Position numbers and translations under genes: made by a program
Source of the DNA: Candidatus Promineofilum glycogenicum
Lineage (GTDB): Bacteria > Chloroflexota > Anaerolineae > Promineifilales > Promineifilaceae
Direction of reading: 5' to 3'
Length of the DNA: 64,000 bases
Assembly: GCA_016707605.1 (NCBI GenBank)
Contig: JADJHJ010000001.1
Span: 930,001-994,000, forward strand
Notes under the pieces: generated by a model
What the model was told of the DNA's origin: nothing
Databases searched by the model: none
What the model saw: only the letters and a program-made list of their open reading frames with translations
Shown here: positions 52,722 through 61,970 of the stretch, piece by piece
How positions within the stretch are numbered: position 1 is the stretch's first letter
Layout of the letters: each line of letters opens with the position of its first letter

Positions 52722-53946
52722 ACTGCTCAAACAGGCTCTCAGCGGCCAAAATCCGGCGCGGATGTGGCGCGACCATGACCTCAAAGACAGCTATGACGTG
52801 GTCATCATCGGCGGCGGGGCGCACGGCCTGGCCTGCGCCTACTACCTGGCCCGCCACCACGGCCTGACCAACGTCGCCGTGCTGGAGAAGCGCTACATCG
52901 GCTCCGGCGGCAGCGGGCGCAACACGACCATCATCCGCAGCAACTACCTGACCCCCGAAGGGGTGCGCTTCTACGACGAGAGCGTCAAGCTCTACGAGCA
53001 GATGTCGGCCGAGTTCGACTTCAACGTCATGTTCAGCCGCCGCGGCCACCTGACGTTGGCCCACACCGACGGCGCGGTGCGCACCATGCGCCGCCGGGCC
53101 GAGGTCAACCAATTGCAGGGCGTGGACTCGCGCCTCATCTGGCCGGAGGAGATCAAGCGCCTCTGCCCGCCAATCGACGTCAGCGACCACCCGCGCTACC
53201 CCATCCTCGGCGCGCTCTACCACCCGCCGGGCGGCATCATCCGCCACGACGCCGTCGTCTGGGGCTATGCCCACCACGCCGACCGCCTGGGCGTCCACAT
53301 CCACCAGTTGACCGAGGTGACGGGCATCGCCGTGCAGGGCGAGCGCGTCACCGGCGTGCAAACCAACCGCGGCTTCATCAAGACCGGCGTCGTGCTCAAC
53401 GCCACCGCCGGCTGGTGCACGACCATCGCCGACATGGCCGGCGTGAAGCTGCCCATCACCACCTTCCCGCTGCAAGCCTGCGTCACCGAGCCGCTGAAGC
53501 CGTTCCTGGACGTGATCATCGTCTCCGGCAGCCTCCACGTCTACGTCAGCCAATCCGACCGCGGCGAGCTGGTCATGGGCGCGTCGGTCGATCCCTTCGC
53601 CTCGTACTCGATGAACGGCTCGCTGGCCTTCGTCGAGAACCTGGCCGGCCACATGCTGGAGCTATTCCCCGGCCTGCGCCACGTGCGCGTCCTGCGCCAA
53701 TGGGCCGGGCTGTGCGACATGACGCCTGACTTCAGCCCGGTCATGGGCGTGACGCCGGTGGCGGGCTTTCTCGTCGATGTGGGCTGGGGCACGTGGGGCT
53801 TCAAGGCCTCGCCCGTCTCCGGCAAGCGCATGGCCGAACTGATCGCCACCGGCCGCACGCCCGACCTCATCCACCCGTTTCGCCTGTCGCGCTTCTACGA
53901 GAACGACCTGGTGGGCGAGAAGGGGGCGGCGTCGGTGGGGCATTAG
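52711..53946 (+). CDS. soxB: Sarcosine oxidase beta subunit (SoxB)
   Basis: 411 residues. FAD-binding start VVIIGGGAHGLACAYYLAR and the SoxB-type EKRYIGSGGSGRNTTIIRSN, then HPPGGIIRHDAVVWGYA and a C-terminal FAD motif (SPVMGVTPVAGFLVDVGWGTWGFKASP). In heterotetrameric sarcosine oxidase the beta subunit oxidises the N-methyl group and passes the methylene to THF on the alpha subunit. The neighbouring subunits D, A and G are present, so the complex is complete. Confidence 0.93.
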   Translation: MPNKLLKQALSGQNPARMWRDHDLKDSYDVVIIGGGAHGLACAYYLARHHGLTNVAVLEKRYIGSGGSGRNTTIIRSNYLTPEGVRFYDESVKLYEQMSAEFDFNVMFSRRGHLTLAHTDGAVRTMRRRAEVNQLQGVDSRLIWPEEIKRLCPPIDVSDHPRYPILGALYHPPGGIIRHDAVVWGYAHHADRLGVHIHQLTEVTGIAVQGERVTGVQTNRGFIKTGVVLNATAGWCTTIADMAGVKLPITTFPLQACVTEPLKPFLDVIIVSGSLHVYVSQSDRGELVMGASVDPFASYSMNGSLAFVENLAGHMLELFPGLRHVRVLRQWAGLCDMTPDFSPVMGVTPVAGFLVDVGWGTWGFKASPVSGKRMAELIATGRTPDLIHPFRLSRFYENDLVGEKGAASVGH

Positions 53947-53947
53947 G

Positions 53948-53979
53948 GGTCAGTAGGTCAGTAGGTCAGTAGGTCAGTT
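53948..53979. repeat. Four tandem octamers GGTCAGTA
   Basis: GGTCAGTA three times then GGTCAGTT, two bases after the soxB stop codon. Confidence 0.85.
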
Positions 53980-54078
53980 ACGCGGAGTCCGCATCCTCAG
54001 ATGCGGACGGCTGGCCCAGGCTGATTCAATGCCACGATAGCTTTGCGGCTATTGGCCGTGATAACGGGAGAAAACCAA

Positions 54079-54336
54079 GTGATCCAGGTAGAGTGTCCCA
54101 ACTGCGGCCTGCGCAACGCGAGCGAGTTCCGCTATGGCGGCGAGGTCAACCCCCGGCCGCCGCAACCGCTGGCCATTGGCGACGCCGAATGGACCGACTA
54201 CATCTACATGCGCCGCAACGCCGCCGGCGTGCAGACCGAGTGGTGGTACCACCGCAATGGCTGTGGCACCTGGTTCCTGGCCGAGCGCGACACAAAGACA
54301 AATGCCGTTGTGCGGACTTACCTGTGGGGAAAGTGA
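54079..54336 (+). CDS. soxD: Sarcosine oxidase delta subunit (SoxD)
   Basis: 85 residues from GTG 54079, seven bases after GGGAG. Zinc-binding N-terminus VECPNCGLRNASEFRYGGEV and NGCGTWFLAERDT with two Cys pairs, the family pattern. The conserved DYIYMRRN is present. The small subunit binds zinc and stabilises the alpha-beta interface. Usual family length. The stop is followed at once by a tract of seven-base repeats. Confidence 0.92.
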   Translation: MIQVECPNCGLRNASEFRYGGEVNPRPPQPLAIGDAEWTDYIYMRRNAAGVQTEWWYHRNGCGTWFLAERDTKTNAVVRTYLWGK

Positions 54337-54420
54337 CAAGCGACGAGTGACGAGCGACGAACGACGAGCGACAAATGTCAACTGGCCCACTGACCCACTG
54401 ACCTACTGACCTACTGACCC
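54333..54420. repeat. Heptamer GCGACGA tract and inverted octamer ACTGACCT tract
   Basis: Six heptamers (GTGACAA, GCGACGA, GTGACGA, GCGACGA, ACGACGA, GCGACAA; 54333-54374) are followed by five octamers ACTGGCCC, ACTGACCC, ACTGACCT (x2), ACTGACCC (54381-54420), which are the reverse complement of the GGTCAGTA unit. Confidence 0.8.
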
Positions 54421-54441
54421 ACTGGACACTGGACACTCCCC

Positions 54442-57340
54442 ATGACCACCCGCCTCCCCCCCCGTTCCGGCGAGCTAATCGACCGCCAGCGCACAGTCGA
54501 GTTCACGTTCGACGGCCAGAGCTACACCGCCCACCCCGGCGACACCATCGCCTCGGCCCTGGTCGCGGCCGGCGTGGGCGTCTTCAGCCGTTCGTTCAAG
54601 TACCACCGGCCGCGCGGCCTGTTATGCTGCGCCGGCCACTGCCCCAACTGCCTCGTTCAGGTCGGCGCGGAGCCGAGCGTGCGCGCCTGCACCCGCCCGG
54701 TCGAGGCCGGTATGGCCGTCCACTCGCAAAACGCCTGGCCGTCGCTGGCGCGCGACGCGATGGCCCTGACCGGCCTGGCCGACCGCTTCCTGCCGGTGGG
54801 CTTCTACTACAAGGCCTTTGTTCACCCACCGGCGCTGTGGCCGGCCTATGAGAAAGTACTGCGCCACATGGCCGGCCTGGGCCGGGTCGACCCGGACACG
54901 CCGCCGGGCGACGACGACAAGCAGTACCTTCACACCGACGTAGCCGTCGTCGGCGCCGGCCCAGCCGGACTCAGCGCCGCGCGCGCCGCGGCCGAGAAGG
55001 GGCTGCGCGTCCTGCTCCTCGACGACAACCCGACCCTCGGCGGCCACCTGCGCTATGGCCCCGACCACCACCAACCGGTGCTGGAAGGGCTGCTGGCCGC
55101 CGTGCTGGCCGACCCGCGCATCACCGTCCTGACCGGCACGACCGTCCTGGGCGCGTTCGAGGAGAACTGGCTGGCCGCCGTCGGCCGGACGGCCGGACGG
55201 CAACGAACGCCTGTACAAGATTCGCGCCGCGTCCGTCGTCTACGCCACCGGGGCCATCGAGCAGCCGCTTCTGTTCGGCAACAACGACCTGCCGGGCATC
55301 ATGCTAGGCAGCGCCGCGCAACGCCTGCTGCGCCTCTACGGCGTCGCGCCGGGCACGCGGGCCGTGGTCGTGACGGCTAACGAGGACGGCTGGGCCGTGG
55401 CCGCCGACTTGCTGGCGTCGGGCATCGCCGTAGCCGCCGTGGCCGACCTGCGCCCGCAATCGGCCGCCGAGCGGCGGTCGCTGCCCAGCGACATCCCCGT
55501 TCTCTGGGGCCACGCACCGCTGAAAGCCGAGGGCCGCCGCCGCGTGCGCGCGCTGACGCTGGCCCCCCTGGACGCCGCCGGCGCGCCCGACACGACGCGG
55601 GCGACGACCATCGCCTGCGACCTGGTCGCCGTCTCCGCCGGCTGGAGTCCGGCCAACGGCCTGCTCTATCAGGCGGGCGGGCGGCTGGCCTATGCTGACG
55701 AGCGGGCCGAATTCCTGCCCGGCGAACTGCCGCCGGGCATCTTCGCCGCCGGGCGCGTGGCCGGAACCCACGCCCTGGACTACGAACTGGCCGACGGGCG
55801 GCTGGCCGGGCAGCGCGCCGCCGCCTTTCTGGGCCGAGGTCAAGCGCCTGACGTGCTGACCGCGGCCAATCTGGCGGCGGCCAAAGCGGCCGAGCCGCCG
55901 CGCACGTTGCCCCCCCCGCCTCTGCCCGGCCACGAGAAGCGCTTCGTCTGCTATTGCGAGGACGTGACCGAGCACGACGTGGACATGGCCGTGGCTGAGG
56001 GGTACAACAGTATCGAACTCCTCAAGCGCTACAGCACCATCTCGATGGGGCCGTGCCAGGGCAAGATGTGCAGCCAGAACGCGCTGCACCTCTGCGCCCG
56101 GGCCAACGGCTGGACCATCCCGCAGACGGGCACGACCACCGCCCGCCCGCCGCTGACCCCCGTCTCGCTCGGCGCGCTGGCCGGGCAGCCCATGGAGCCG
56201 GTGCAGTTGACGCCGCTCCATGACTGGCACGCGGCCCACGGGGCGCGGATGATGGTCGCCGGGCTGTGGCTGCGGCCGGAGCATTACGGCGACGCCACGG
56301 CCGAAGTCCGCGCCGTGCGCAGCGCCGTCGGTCTGATTGACGTCAGCTCTCTGGGCAAGTTCCGCCTGGTCGGCCGCGGCGTCCCCGCCCTGCTCGACCG
56401 GCTCTACATCAATCGTTGGGATAACCTGGGCATCGGCCGCGTGCGCTATGGCGTCATGTGCAACGACGAGGGGGTTATCCTCGACGACGGCGTGACCGCC
56501 CGCGTGGCCGAGGCGGAGTGGTACATGACCACCACTTCCTCCGGCTCCGGGGCGATCTTCGAGTGGCTTCAGTGGTGGCTCCAGTCCGGTTGGGGGCAGG
56601 ACATCCACGCCGTCAACGTCTCCGAGGTCAACGCCGCCTTCAACCTGGCCGGGCCGCGCGCCCGCGACGTACTGCGCCGCCTGACCGACGCCGACCTGTC
56701 CAACGACGCCTTCCCCTACATGCGCGTCCGCGACGCGGCCGTAGCCGGCGTGCCCTGTCGCCTGCTACGCATCGGCTTTACCGGCGAACTGTCGTATGAG
56801 ATTCACTGTCCGGCCGGCACTGGGCGGCACGTCTGGGAGGCGGTGCTCGACGCCGGGCGCGAATACGGCATCCGCCCCTTCGGCGTCGAGGCCCAGCGCG
56901 TCCTGCGGCTGGAGAAGGGGCATCTGATCGTCGGCCAGGACACCGACGGCCTGACCGACCCCATCGCCGCCGACATGGAGCTGGCCGTCAAGCTGGACAA
57001 GGCCGACTTTCTGGGCCAACGGGCCATCGGCCGCGTCCAACGCCACCCGCCCCGGCAACGGCTGGTGGGCTTCAAGATGGTCGCGCCGGGCGTCGTGCCC
57101 GACGAGGGGCTGCAAATCGTCCGGCCGGGCAGCGATGGCCAGATGGAGATCATCGGCTGGATCACGTCCAGCCGCCACAGCCCGACGCTCAACGAGACCA
57201 TCGGCCTGTGCTGGCTCGATAGCGACGTGGCCCGCCAGGCCGGGCAGACGTTCACCATTCGCCTGAACGGCCGCCTGGAGCCGGCGCGCGTCCACCACGG
57301 CCCGTTCTATGACCCGGAGGGGCAGCGGCTGCGGTCTTAA
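54442..57340 (+). CDS. soxA: Sarcosine oxidase alpha subunit (SoxA), one frameshift
   Basis: Two frames form one protein of 965 residues. N-terminal 2Fe-2S-like plug (KYHRPRGLLCCAGHCPNC), then a FAD/NAD-binding domain (VAVVGAGPAGLSAARAAAEK). Near 55198 one extra base shifts the frame; the second frame continues ERLYKIRAASVVYATGAIEQP to the end. It has FVCYCEDVTEHDVDMA with the BFD-type Cys, then the GCV_T/aminomethyltransferase domain that binds tetrahydrofolate (ARMMVAGLWLRPEHYGD, FTGELSYEIHCPAG). The enzyme converts the methyl of sarcosine to methylene-THF. The break is probably an error. Confidence 0.93.
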
Positions 57341-57361
57341 CCGGCCGCGGGGAGGGGCAGC

Positions 57362-57964
57362 ATGACCGCGATGAAACAAACACCGATTCATGAGAGCGCA
57401 CCGCGGAGCGCGATGGCGGCCGAAGTCGCCGGCTGGCTTGTCGCCGCGCCCGTGTCGCTGCCGGCCGGGCTGCTCCTGGCCGACGAGTCCCACCGCGGCA
57501 AGGTCATGATCCACGGCCGCGCCGGCGAGCGGGCCGTGGAGTGGTTGGGGCTGGCGGCGCCGGTAGCCATCGGCCAAAGCACACGCGCCGGCGACGTGGC
57601 CGTCTACCGCCTGCGCGCCGATCAACTGTTCGTCAACACCGCGCCGGGGGGCGAAGGCGCGCTACTGGCCGCGCCGACCGCAGTCGACGGCGACATGATC
57701 ACCATCACCGACGTCACCCACGGCCGCGCCCAGTTGCGCCTGACCGGCCCGCGGGCGGCCGAGTTGCTCAGCCGCCTCTGCGCCCTGGACTTCCACCCGG
57801 GGCACTTCCCCGATGGAACGGCGCAGACGACCAGTGTGGCCAAAACGACGCAACTGGTCATCCGCGAGGACGTGGATGGGGTGCTGTCCTATTCGCTGGT
57901 GGGCGCGCGGTCGCTGGGCGTCTATCTGTGGACGACAATCCAGGAGGCGGCGCGTCGCCTGTAG
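57362..57964 (+). CDS. soxG: Sarcosine oxidase gamma subunit (SoxG)
   Basis: 200 residues with the SoxG fold related to the folate-binding aminomethyltransferase fold: MITITDVTHGRAQLRLTGPRAAELLSRLCALDFHP and SYSLVGARSLGVYLWTTIQEAA. Last gene of the sox operon, 21 bases after soxA with GGGGAGG in front. The gamma subunit completes the alpha-beta-gamma-delta complex. Confidence 0.9.
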   Translation: MTAMKQTPIHESAPRSAMAAEVAGWLVAAPVSLPAGLLLADESHRGKVMIHGRAGERAVEWLGLAAPVAIGQSTRAGDVAVYRLRADQLFVNTAPGGEGALLAAPTAVDGDMITITDVTHGRAQLRLTGPRAAELLSRLCALDFHPGHFPDGTAQTTSVAKTTQLVIREDVDGVLSYSLVGARSLGVYLWTTIQEAARRL

Positions 57965-57985
57965 AAGTACCGTAGCCGAGGTCTT

Positions 57986-59203
57986 CTATAAATCGCCGGC
58001 GACTGTTTCCAGCGCCGCCCCTTGCCGCCGCAGCGACACAACGGCCAACTGATTGACCAGCAGCATGAGCAGCGACGAGAACACCAGAAACGGCCCCAAC
58101 GCCTCCAGCCCAACGCGCGCGGCGATTGTCCCGGCCAGACCGGGCAGCACGGCCAGGCCGATACTGGCCGCGCTTGATTGCAGGCCAATGACGTTGCCCG
58201 CGTGGCGCGCGCCAACGCGCTGAGGAGTTTGAGCGGTCAAGGTCGGAAAGATAGCCGACAGCGACAGGCCCATGAGGGCGATGGCCACAAAGCCGATGGG
58301 GAGCGAGCGCACCAGCAGCAGAGCGGTCGCCAGCACCGTGCCCATCATGCTCAGCCGCAACAGCCGCGCCACGCCGATGCGCGCCGCGCCCGCCCCAAAC
58401 ACCACCCGCCCCGCGGTCAGCATGGCCCAGAAGACGCTGGTCATCGCTCCGGCCAGGTAGGCCGACGCCGCGCGCGCTTCGGTGAACCAGGTGTAGGTCC
58501 ATTGCCCGGCCGTGCTTTCCACACCAGTGTAGAGTAGGAACAACAGGATGCTCAGCCAGACTATCGGCAGGCGCAACGTGGCCCGCATGGGGGCCGGGCG
58601 GGCCGACGGATCATCGGCCGTCGCGGGGCTGATGCTGCGAAAGGTCAGCGTGCGCACAACGGTTAGATAGAGGAGAGCCAGCCCTAAATGGACAAATGCG
58701 CCAATGGCATAGCCCAGCCGCCAACTCACACCCGTAGTGACGATGGCCGTCATCACCAGCGGCCCAATGCTCGCGCCAACGCCGAAGCTGGCGTGCATCC
58801 AGTTCATCGTGCGCACGGTGCGCGTGGCGGCGACGTAGATATTGAGCGTGGTGCTCATCATCCCGCCGGCCCACCCGCTTAGCAGGCCGAAGGCAACCAG
58901 GCTCCCCCAGCTCGGGGCCAGGACGTAGCCGACCAGGCCGGCTGTACTCAGCAGGTTCATGAGCAGCACGGCCCAGCCCACGCCGATCCGCGCCACGAGG
59001 GGCGCTGTCAGGACGCTGCCAAGAACGTACCCGATTGTGGAAACCATGAGTAAGGCCACCAGCGCATCCAGCGGCAGGCCGAAGGTGGCCCGGATGGAGG
59101 GCCAGGCCACGCCCAACATGCTGTTCACTGTCCCCATGGCGAAGAAGCAAGCAAAGGCCAGCAGCAGTGTGTAGCGCTGCCTGGCCGCAGCAAGAATTGT
59201 CAT
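57986..59203 (-). CDS. MFS transporter
   Basis: 405 residues with twelve predicted helices in two halves. First helix YTLLLAFACFFAMGTVNSML; the loop after helix 2 has APLVARIGVGWAVL, the degenerate RxGRR-like motif; helix 7 WLSILLFLLYTGVESTAGQWTY. No substrate motif. It converges with the sox operon (21-base gap). The C-terminus is short and hydrophilic. Confidence 0.87.
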   Translation of the reverse strand: MTILAAARQRYTLLLAFACFFAMGTVNSMLGVAWPSIRATFGLPLDALVALLMVSTIGYVLGSVLTAPLVARIGVGWAVLLMNLLSTAGLVGYVLAPSWGSLVAFGLLSGWAGGMMSTTLNIYVAATRTVRTMNWMHASFGVGASIGPLVMTAIVTTGVSWRLGYAIGAFVHLGLALLYLTVVRTLTFRSISPATADDPSARPAPMRATLRLPIVWLSILLFLLYTGVESTAGQWTYTWFTEARAASAYLAGAMTSVFWAMLTAGRVVFGAGAARIGVARLLRLSMMGTVLATALLLVRSLPIGFVAIALMGLSLSAIFPTLTAQTPQRVGARHAGNVIGLQSSAASIGLAVLPGLAGTIAARVGLEALGPFLVFSSLLMLLVNQLAVVSLRRQGAALETVAGDL

Positions 59204-59234
59204 ACGTGTCTGTACTCCAGAGCGCCGGCGCGAC

Positions 59235-59264
59235 TTGCCCGCCGGCGACTCGGCCTAGTATACT
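59235..59264 (+). promoter_or_regulatory. Promoter of the aldo/keto reductase gene
   Basis: TTGCCC (59235-59240), an 18-nt spacer and TATACT (59259-59264), followed by a GGGGG ribosome site before GTG 59288. Confidence 0.55.
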
Positions 59265-59287
59265 GCTTCCCAACCAAGGGGGACATC

Positions 59288-60298
59288 GTGAATCAAGAGC
59301 GACTGGGTGACACACGCCTTTCCGTAACGCCGATGGGCCTGGGGCTGGCCGCGCTGGGCCGGCCGGGCTACATCAATCTGGGCCACGCCGCCGACCTGGG
59401 CCACGACACCGACGTCGCAGCCATGGCCGCCCACGCCCACAGCGTGCTCGACGCCGCCTGGGCCGCCGGCATCCGCTACTTCGACGCCGCCCGCTCCTAC
59501 GGCCGCGCCGAGGAGTTCCTGGGCGACTGGCTACGGTCGCGGGGCATTGCGCCGGGCGAGGTGGTCGTCGGCTCCAAGTGGGGCTACACCTACACCGCCG
59601 GCTGGCGGGTGACGGCCGACAAGCACGAGGTCAAAGATCACAGCCTACCCGTCCTGCGCCGGCAGATGGGCGAAAGCCGCGACCGGCTGGGCGACTACCT
59701 GAAGCTCTATCAGGTTCACTCGGCTACGCTCGACAGTGGCGTGCTCGACAACGCCGAGGTGCTGGGCGAGTTGGCCCGCTTGCGCGACGAGGGGCTGGTC
59801 ATCGGCCTCTCGCTGAGCGGCCCCAACCAGGCCGAGACGTTGCGGCGCGCTCTGGCCATCGACAGCGGCGGCGCGCCCCTGTTCCGCGAGGTGCAGGTGA
59901 CGTGGAACCTGCTGGCCCAGGAGGCCGGGCCGGCGCTGGCCGAGGCCCACGCGCGCGGCATGGGGGTGATCGTCAAGGAGGCGCTGGCCAACGGCCGCCT
60001 GACTGACCGCAATGACGCGCCGGAGTTCGCCGCCGCGCGCCGCCTGCTGGGCGAGGCGGCCAACGAGGCCGGCGTCGCCCTCGACACGCTGGCCCTGGCC
60101 GCGGCGCTGGCCCAGCCGTGGGCCGGCGTCGTCCTCAGCGGCGCGGCGCGGGGCGACCATCTGGCGTCGAACGTGGCTGCGGTGGAGTTGGCCGCCGCGC
60201 AACCCACCTGGCTCGCCGAGTGGTGGCCGCGCCTGCGCGCCCTGGCCGAACCGCCGGAGACGTACTGGCGCACGCGGGCCGCTCTGCCTTGGAACTAG
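59288..60298 (+). CDS. Aldo/keto reductase
   Basis: 336 residues from GTG 59288. AKR barrel with the catalytic tetrad region: Asp/Tyr in IRYFDAARSYGRAEEFLG, Lys in VVVGSKWGYT and His in YQVHSATLD. The C-terminal NADPH-binding part is VVLSGAARGDHLASNV. Substrate unknown. It converges with the pentapeptide-repeat gene (4-base gap). Confidence 0.9.
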   Translation: MNQERLGDTRLSVTPMGLGLAALGRPGYINLGHAADLGHDTDVAAMAAHAHSVLDAAWAAGIRYFDAARSYGRAEEFLGDWLRSRGIAPGEVVVGSKWGYTYTAGWRVTADKHEVKDHSLPVLRRQMGESRDRLGDYLKLYQVHSATLDSGVLDNAEVLGELARLRDEGLVIGLSLSGPNQAETLRRALAIDSGGAPLFREVQVTWNLLAQEAGPALAEAHARGMGVIVKEALANGRLTDRNDAPEFAAARRLLGEAANEAGVALDTLALAAALAQPWAGVVLSGAARGDHLASNVAAVELAAAQPTWLAEWWPRLRALAEPPETYWRTRAALPWN

Positions 60299-60302
60299 AC
60301 GG

Positions 60303-61964
60303 CTAGGGCTGGGGGCTTTCGCCGGCCGGTGGCGGTGGTTCGGGCGTCTTGCCCGGCGGGCGCTGGTAGGTCGGCCGTTGGGCGGTGGGCAATGGGCCTT
60401 CGCGCGTGCTCACCCCGGTGGGTACCACATCGTAGTGCTGGGCGTTGTCCGTCCGCTCGACCTTGCTCACCGAACGCGCCTTGGCCAGAATTTGCGGCGA
60501 GACTTCGGCGTCGGTCAAATCCACCTCGGTCAGATCGGCCCCGGTCAGATTGGCGTTATTGAGATTGGCCCAGCGTAGATTGGCTTTGCTCAGATCGGCG
60601 CGACTCAGGTCGGCGTCGCCCAGGATGGCCCCGCGCAGAATGGCCCCGCGCAGCATCGCCCCTTTCAGTTGAGCGCCGCGCATGTCGGCCCCGCTGAGGC
60701 CGGCCTCCTCTAGATTAGTGCGGTTCAGCGTGGCCCGGTTGAGATTGGCGATGCTCAGATTGGCGCGGCTCAGGTCGCTGCCGGTCAGGTCGGCCCCGCT
60801 GAGAGCCACACGGCCCATGATGGCGTCACGCAGGTTGGCGTTGGTCAGGATGGCCTGATTCATCACCGCGCCGCGCAGATTGGCCAGATTGAGGTTGGCC
60901 TCGCGCAACTCGGCGTCGGTCAGGTCGGCCTCGCTCAGAATGGCCGCGCCGAAGACGGACTCGTTCAGCCGCGCCCCGACCAGCGACGCTCCGGCCAGGT
61001 TGGCTCCACTGAAGTCAGTGGCCGTCGCCTGGACGCGGGTCAACGTCGCCTTGCTCAAGTTGGCCAGGCTCAGGTTTGCGCCGTCGAGGATGGCCTCAGT
61101 CAGCGTCGCCCCGTTGAGGCGCGCCCCTTTCAGGTTGGCTCCGCTCAGGTCAGCCCCAGTCAAGTCGGCCCCGGAGAGATTGGCCTCGCTCAGGTCGGCG
61201 TCGCGCAAATTGCTGGCGACGAGCGACGCCTTAGTGAGGATGGCCCCATGCAGTTGCGCCCCGGTCAGCAGGGCGTCGCGCAGCGTGGCCCCGCGCAAAT
61301 AAGACTCCGCCAGGTTAGCCCGGCTCAGGTCGGCCCGCTCCAGTTGCGCCTCGCGCAGGTCGGAACCGGGCATGTCGGCCTCCACCAACCGCGCCCCGCG
61401 CAGATCGACATTGCGCAGACTGACCCCGGCCATGTGGACGTGGGAGAGGTCCGACGCGCTCAGGTCGGCGGCCTGTAGATCAACGGCCGGCTGCTCGGCG
61501 CTCAGCAGCGACGACTCATAGAGGAAACGCACAATCTGGCCGCGGCCGTCGCCGTCCAACTGGCGCAGGGTGGTCAACGTGTGGGCGCGGGCGGCGCGGG
61601 CCACTTCGTCGTCGGGCGCGGCCCCGCGCAGATTGCGGCTCAGCAGCAGATCGGTCAGGCGGTCGTAGTAGCCGTCGACCAGCGCCCGCTCATCGCGCAG
61701 GCGGGCCATCTCCATCTGCGTCCCCTTCCAGGTGTTGGCCAGCCAGACGACCGCGCCGATGAGCAGCAGGGGAATGAGCAACAGGTTCAGCCCGTTGAGC
61801 AGCGCCAGCGACCCCCGCTGCTGGGCCACGAACTGGACGCCTAGAAACAACAGGACGAGCAAGATGACGAGAACCACCACGGCCAACGCCGTCCGCACCG
61901 ACGATGAGCGGATATAGCGATAGGCGCGGATGAACGTCTGATTGAACGACTCAGCCATAACCAT
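60303..61964 (-). CDS. Membrane-anchored pentapeptide-repeat protein
   Basis: 553 residues. Two membrane helices near the N-terminus (TALAVVVLVILLVLLFLGVQFV and LLNGLNLLLIPLLLIGAVVWLA), a helical linker, then about 340 residues of A(D/N)Lxx pentapeptide repeats (for example ADLSHVHMAGVSLRNVDLRG), which form a right-handed quadrilateral beta-helix. A charged Pro-rich tail ends it. Such repeats can mimic DNA or act as scaffolds; the membrane anchor makes a scaffold or envelope role likelier than gyrase protection. ATG 61958 is an alternative start. Confidence 0.9.
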   Translation of the reverse strand: MVMAESFNQTFIRAYRYIRSSSVRTALAVVVLVILLVLLFLGVQFVAQQRGSLALLNGLNLLLIPLLLIGAVVWLANTWKGTQMEMARLRDERALVDGYYDRLTDLLLSRNLRGAAPDDEVARAARAHTLTTLRQLDGDGRGQIVRFLYESSLLSAEQPAVDLQAADLSASDLSHVHMAGVSLRNVDLRGARLVEADMPGSDLREAQLERADLSRANLAESYLRGATLRDALLTGAQLHGAILTKASLVASNLRDADLSEANLSGADLTGADLSGANLKGARLNGATLTEAILDGANLSLANLSKATLTRVQATATDFSGANLAGASLVGARLNESVFGAAILSEADLTDAELREANLNLANLRGAVMNQAILTNANLRDAIMGRVALSGADLTGSDLSRANLSIANLNRATLNRTNLEEAGLSGADMRGAQLKGAMLRGAILRGAILGDADLSRADLSKANLRWANLNNANLTGADLTEVDLTDAEVSPQILAKARSVSKVERTDNAQHYDVVPTGVSTREGPLPTAQRPTYQRPPGKTPEPPPPAGESPQP

Positions 61965-61970
61965 TACACC

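Noticed and set aside
47003..54420. The GTCAGTAG tracts as CRISPR repeats.
   Set aside because: Units are only 7-8 bp and contiguous, with no spacers and no cas genes nearby.
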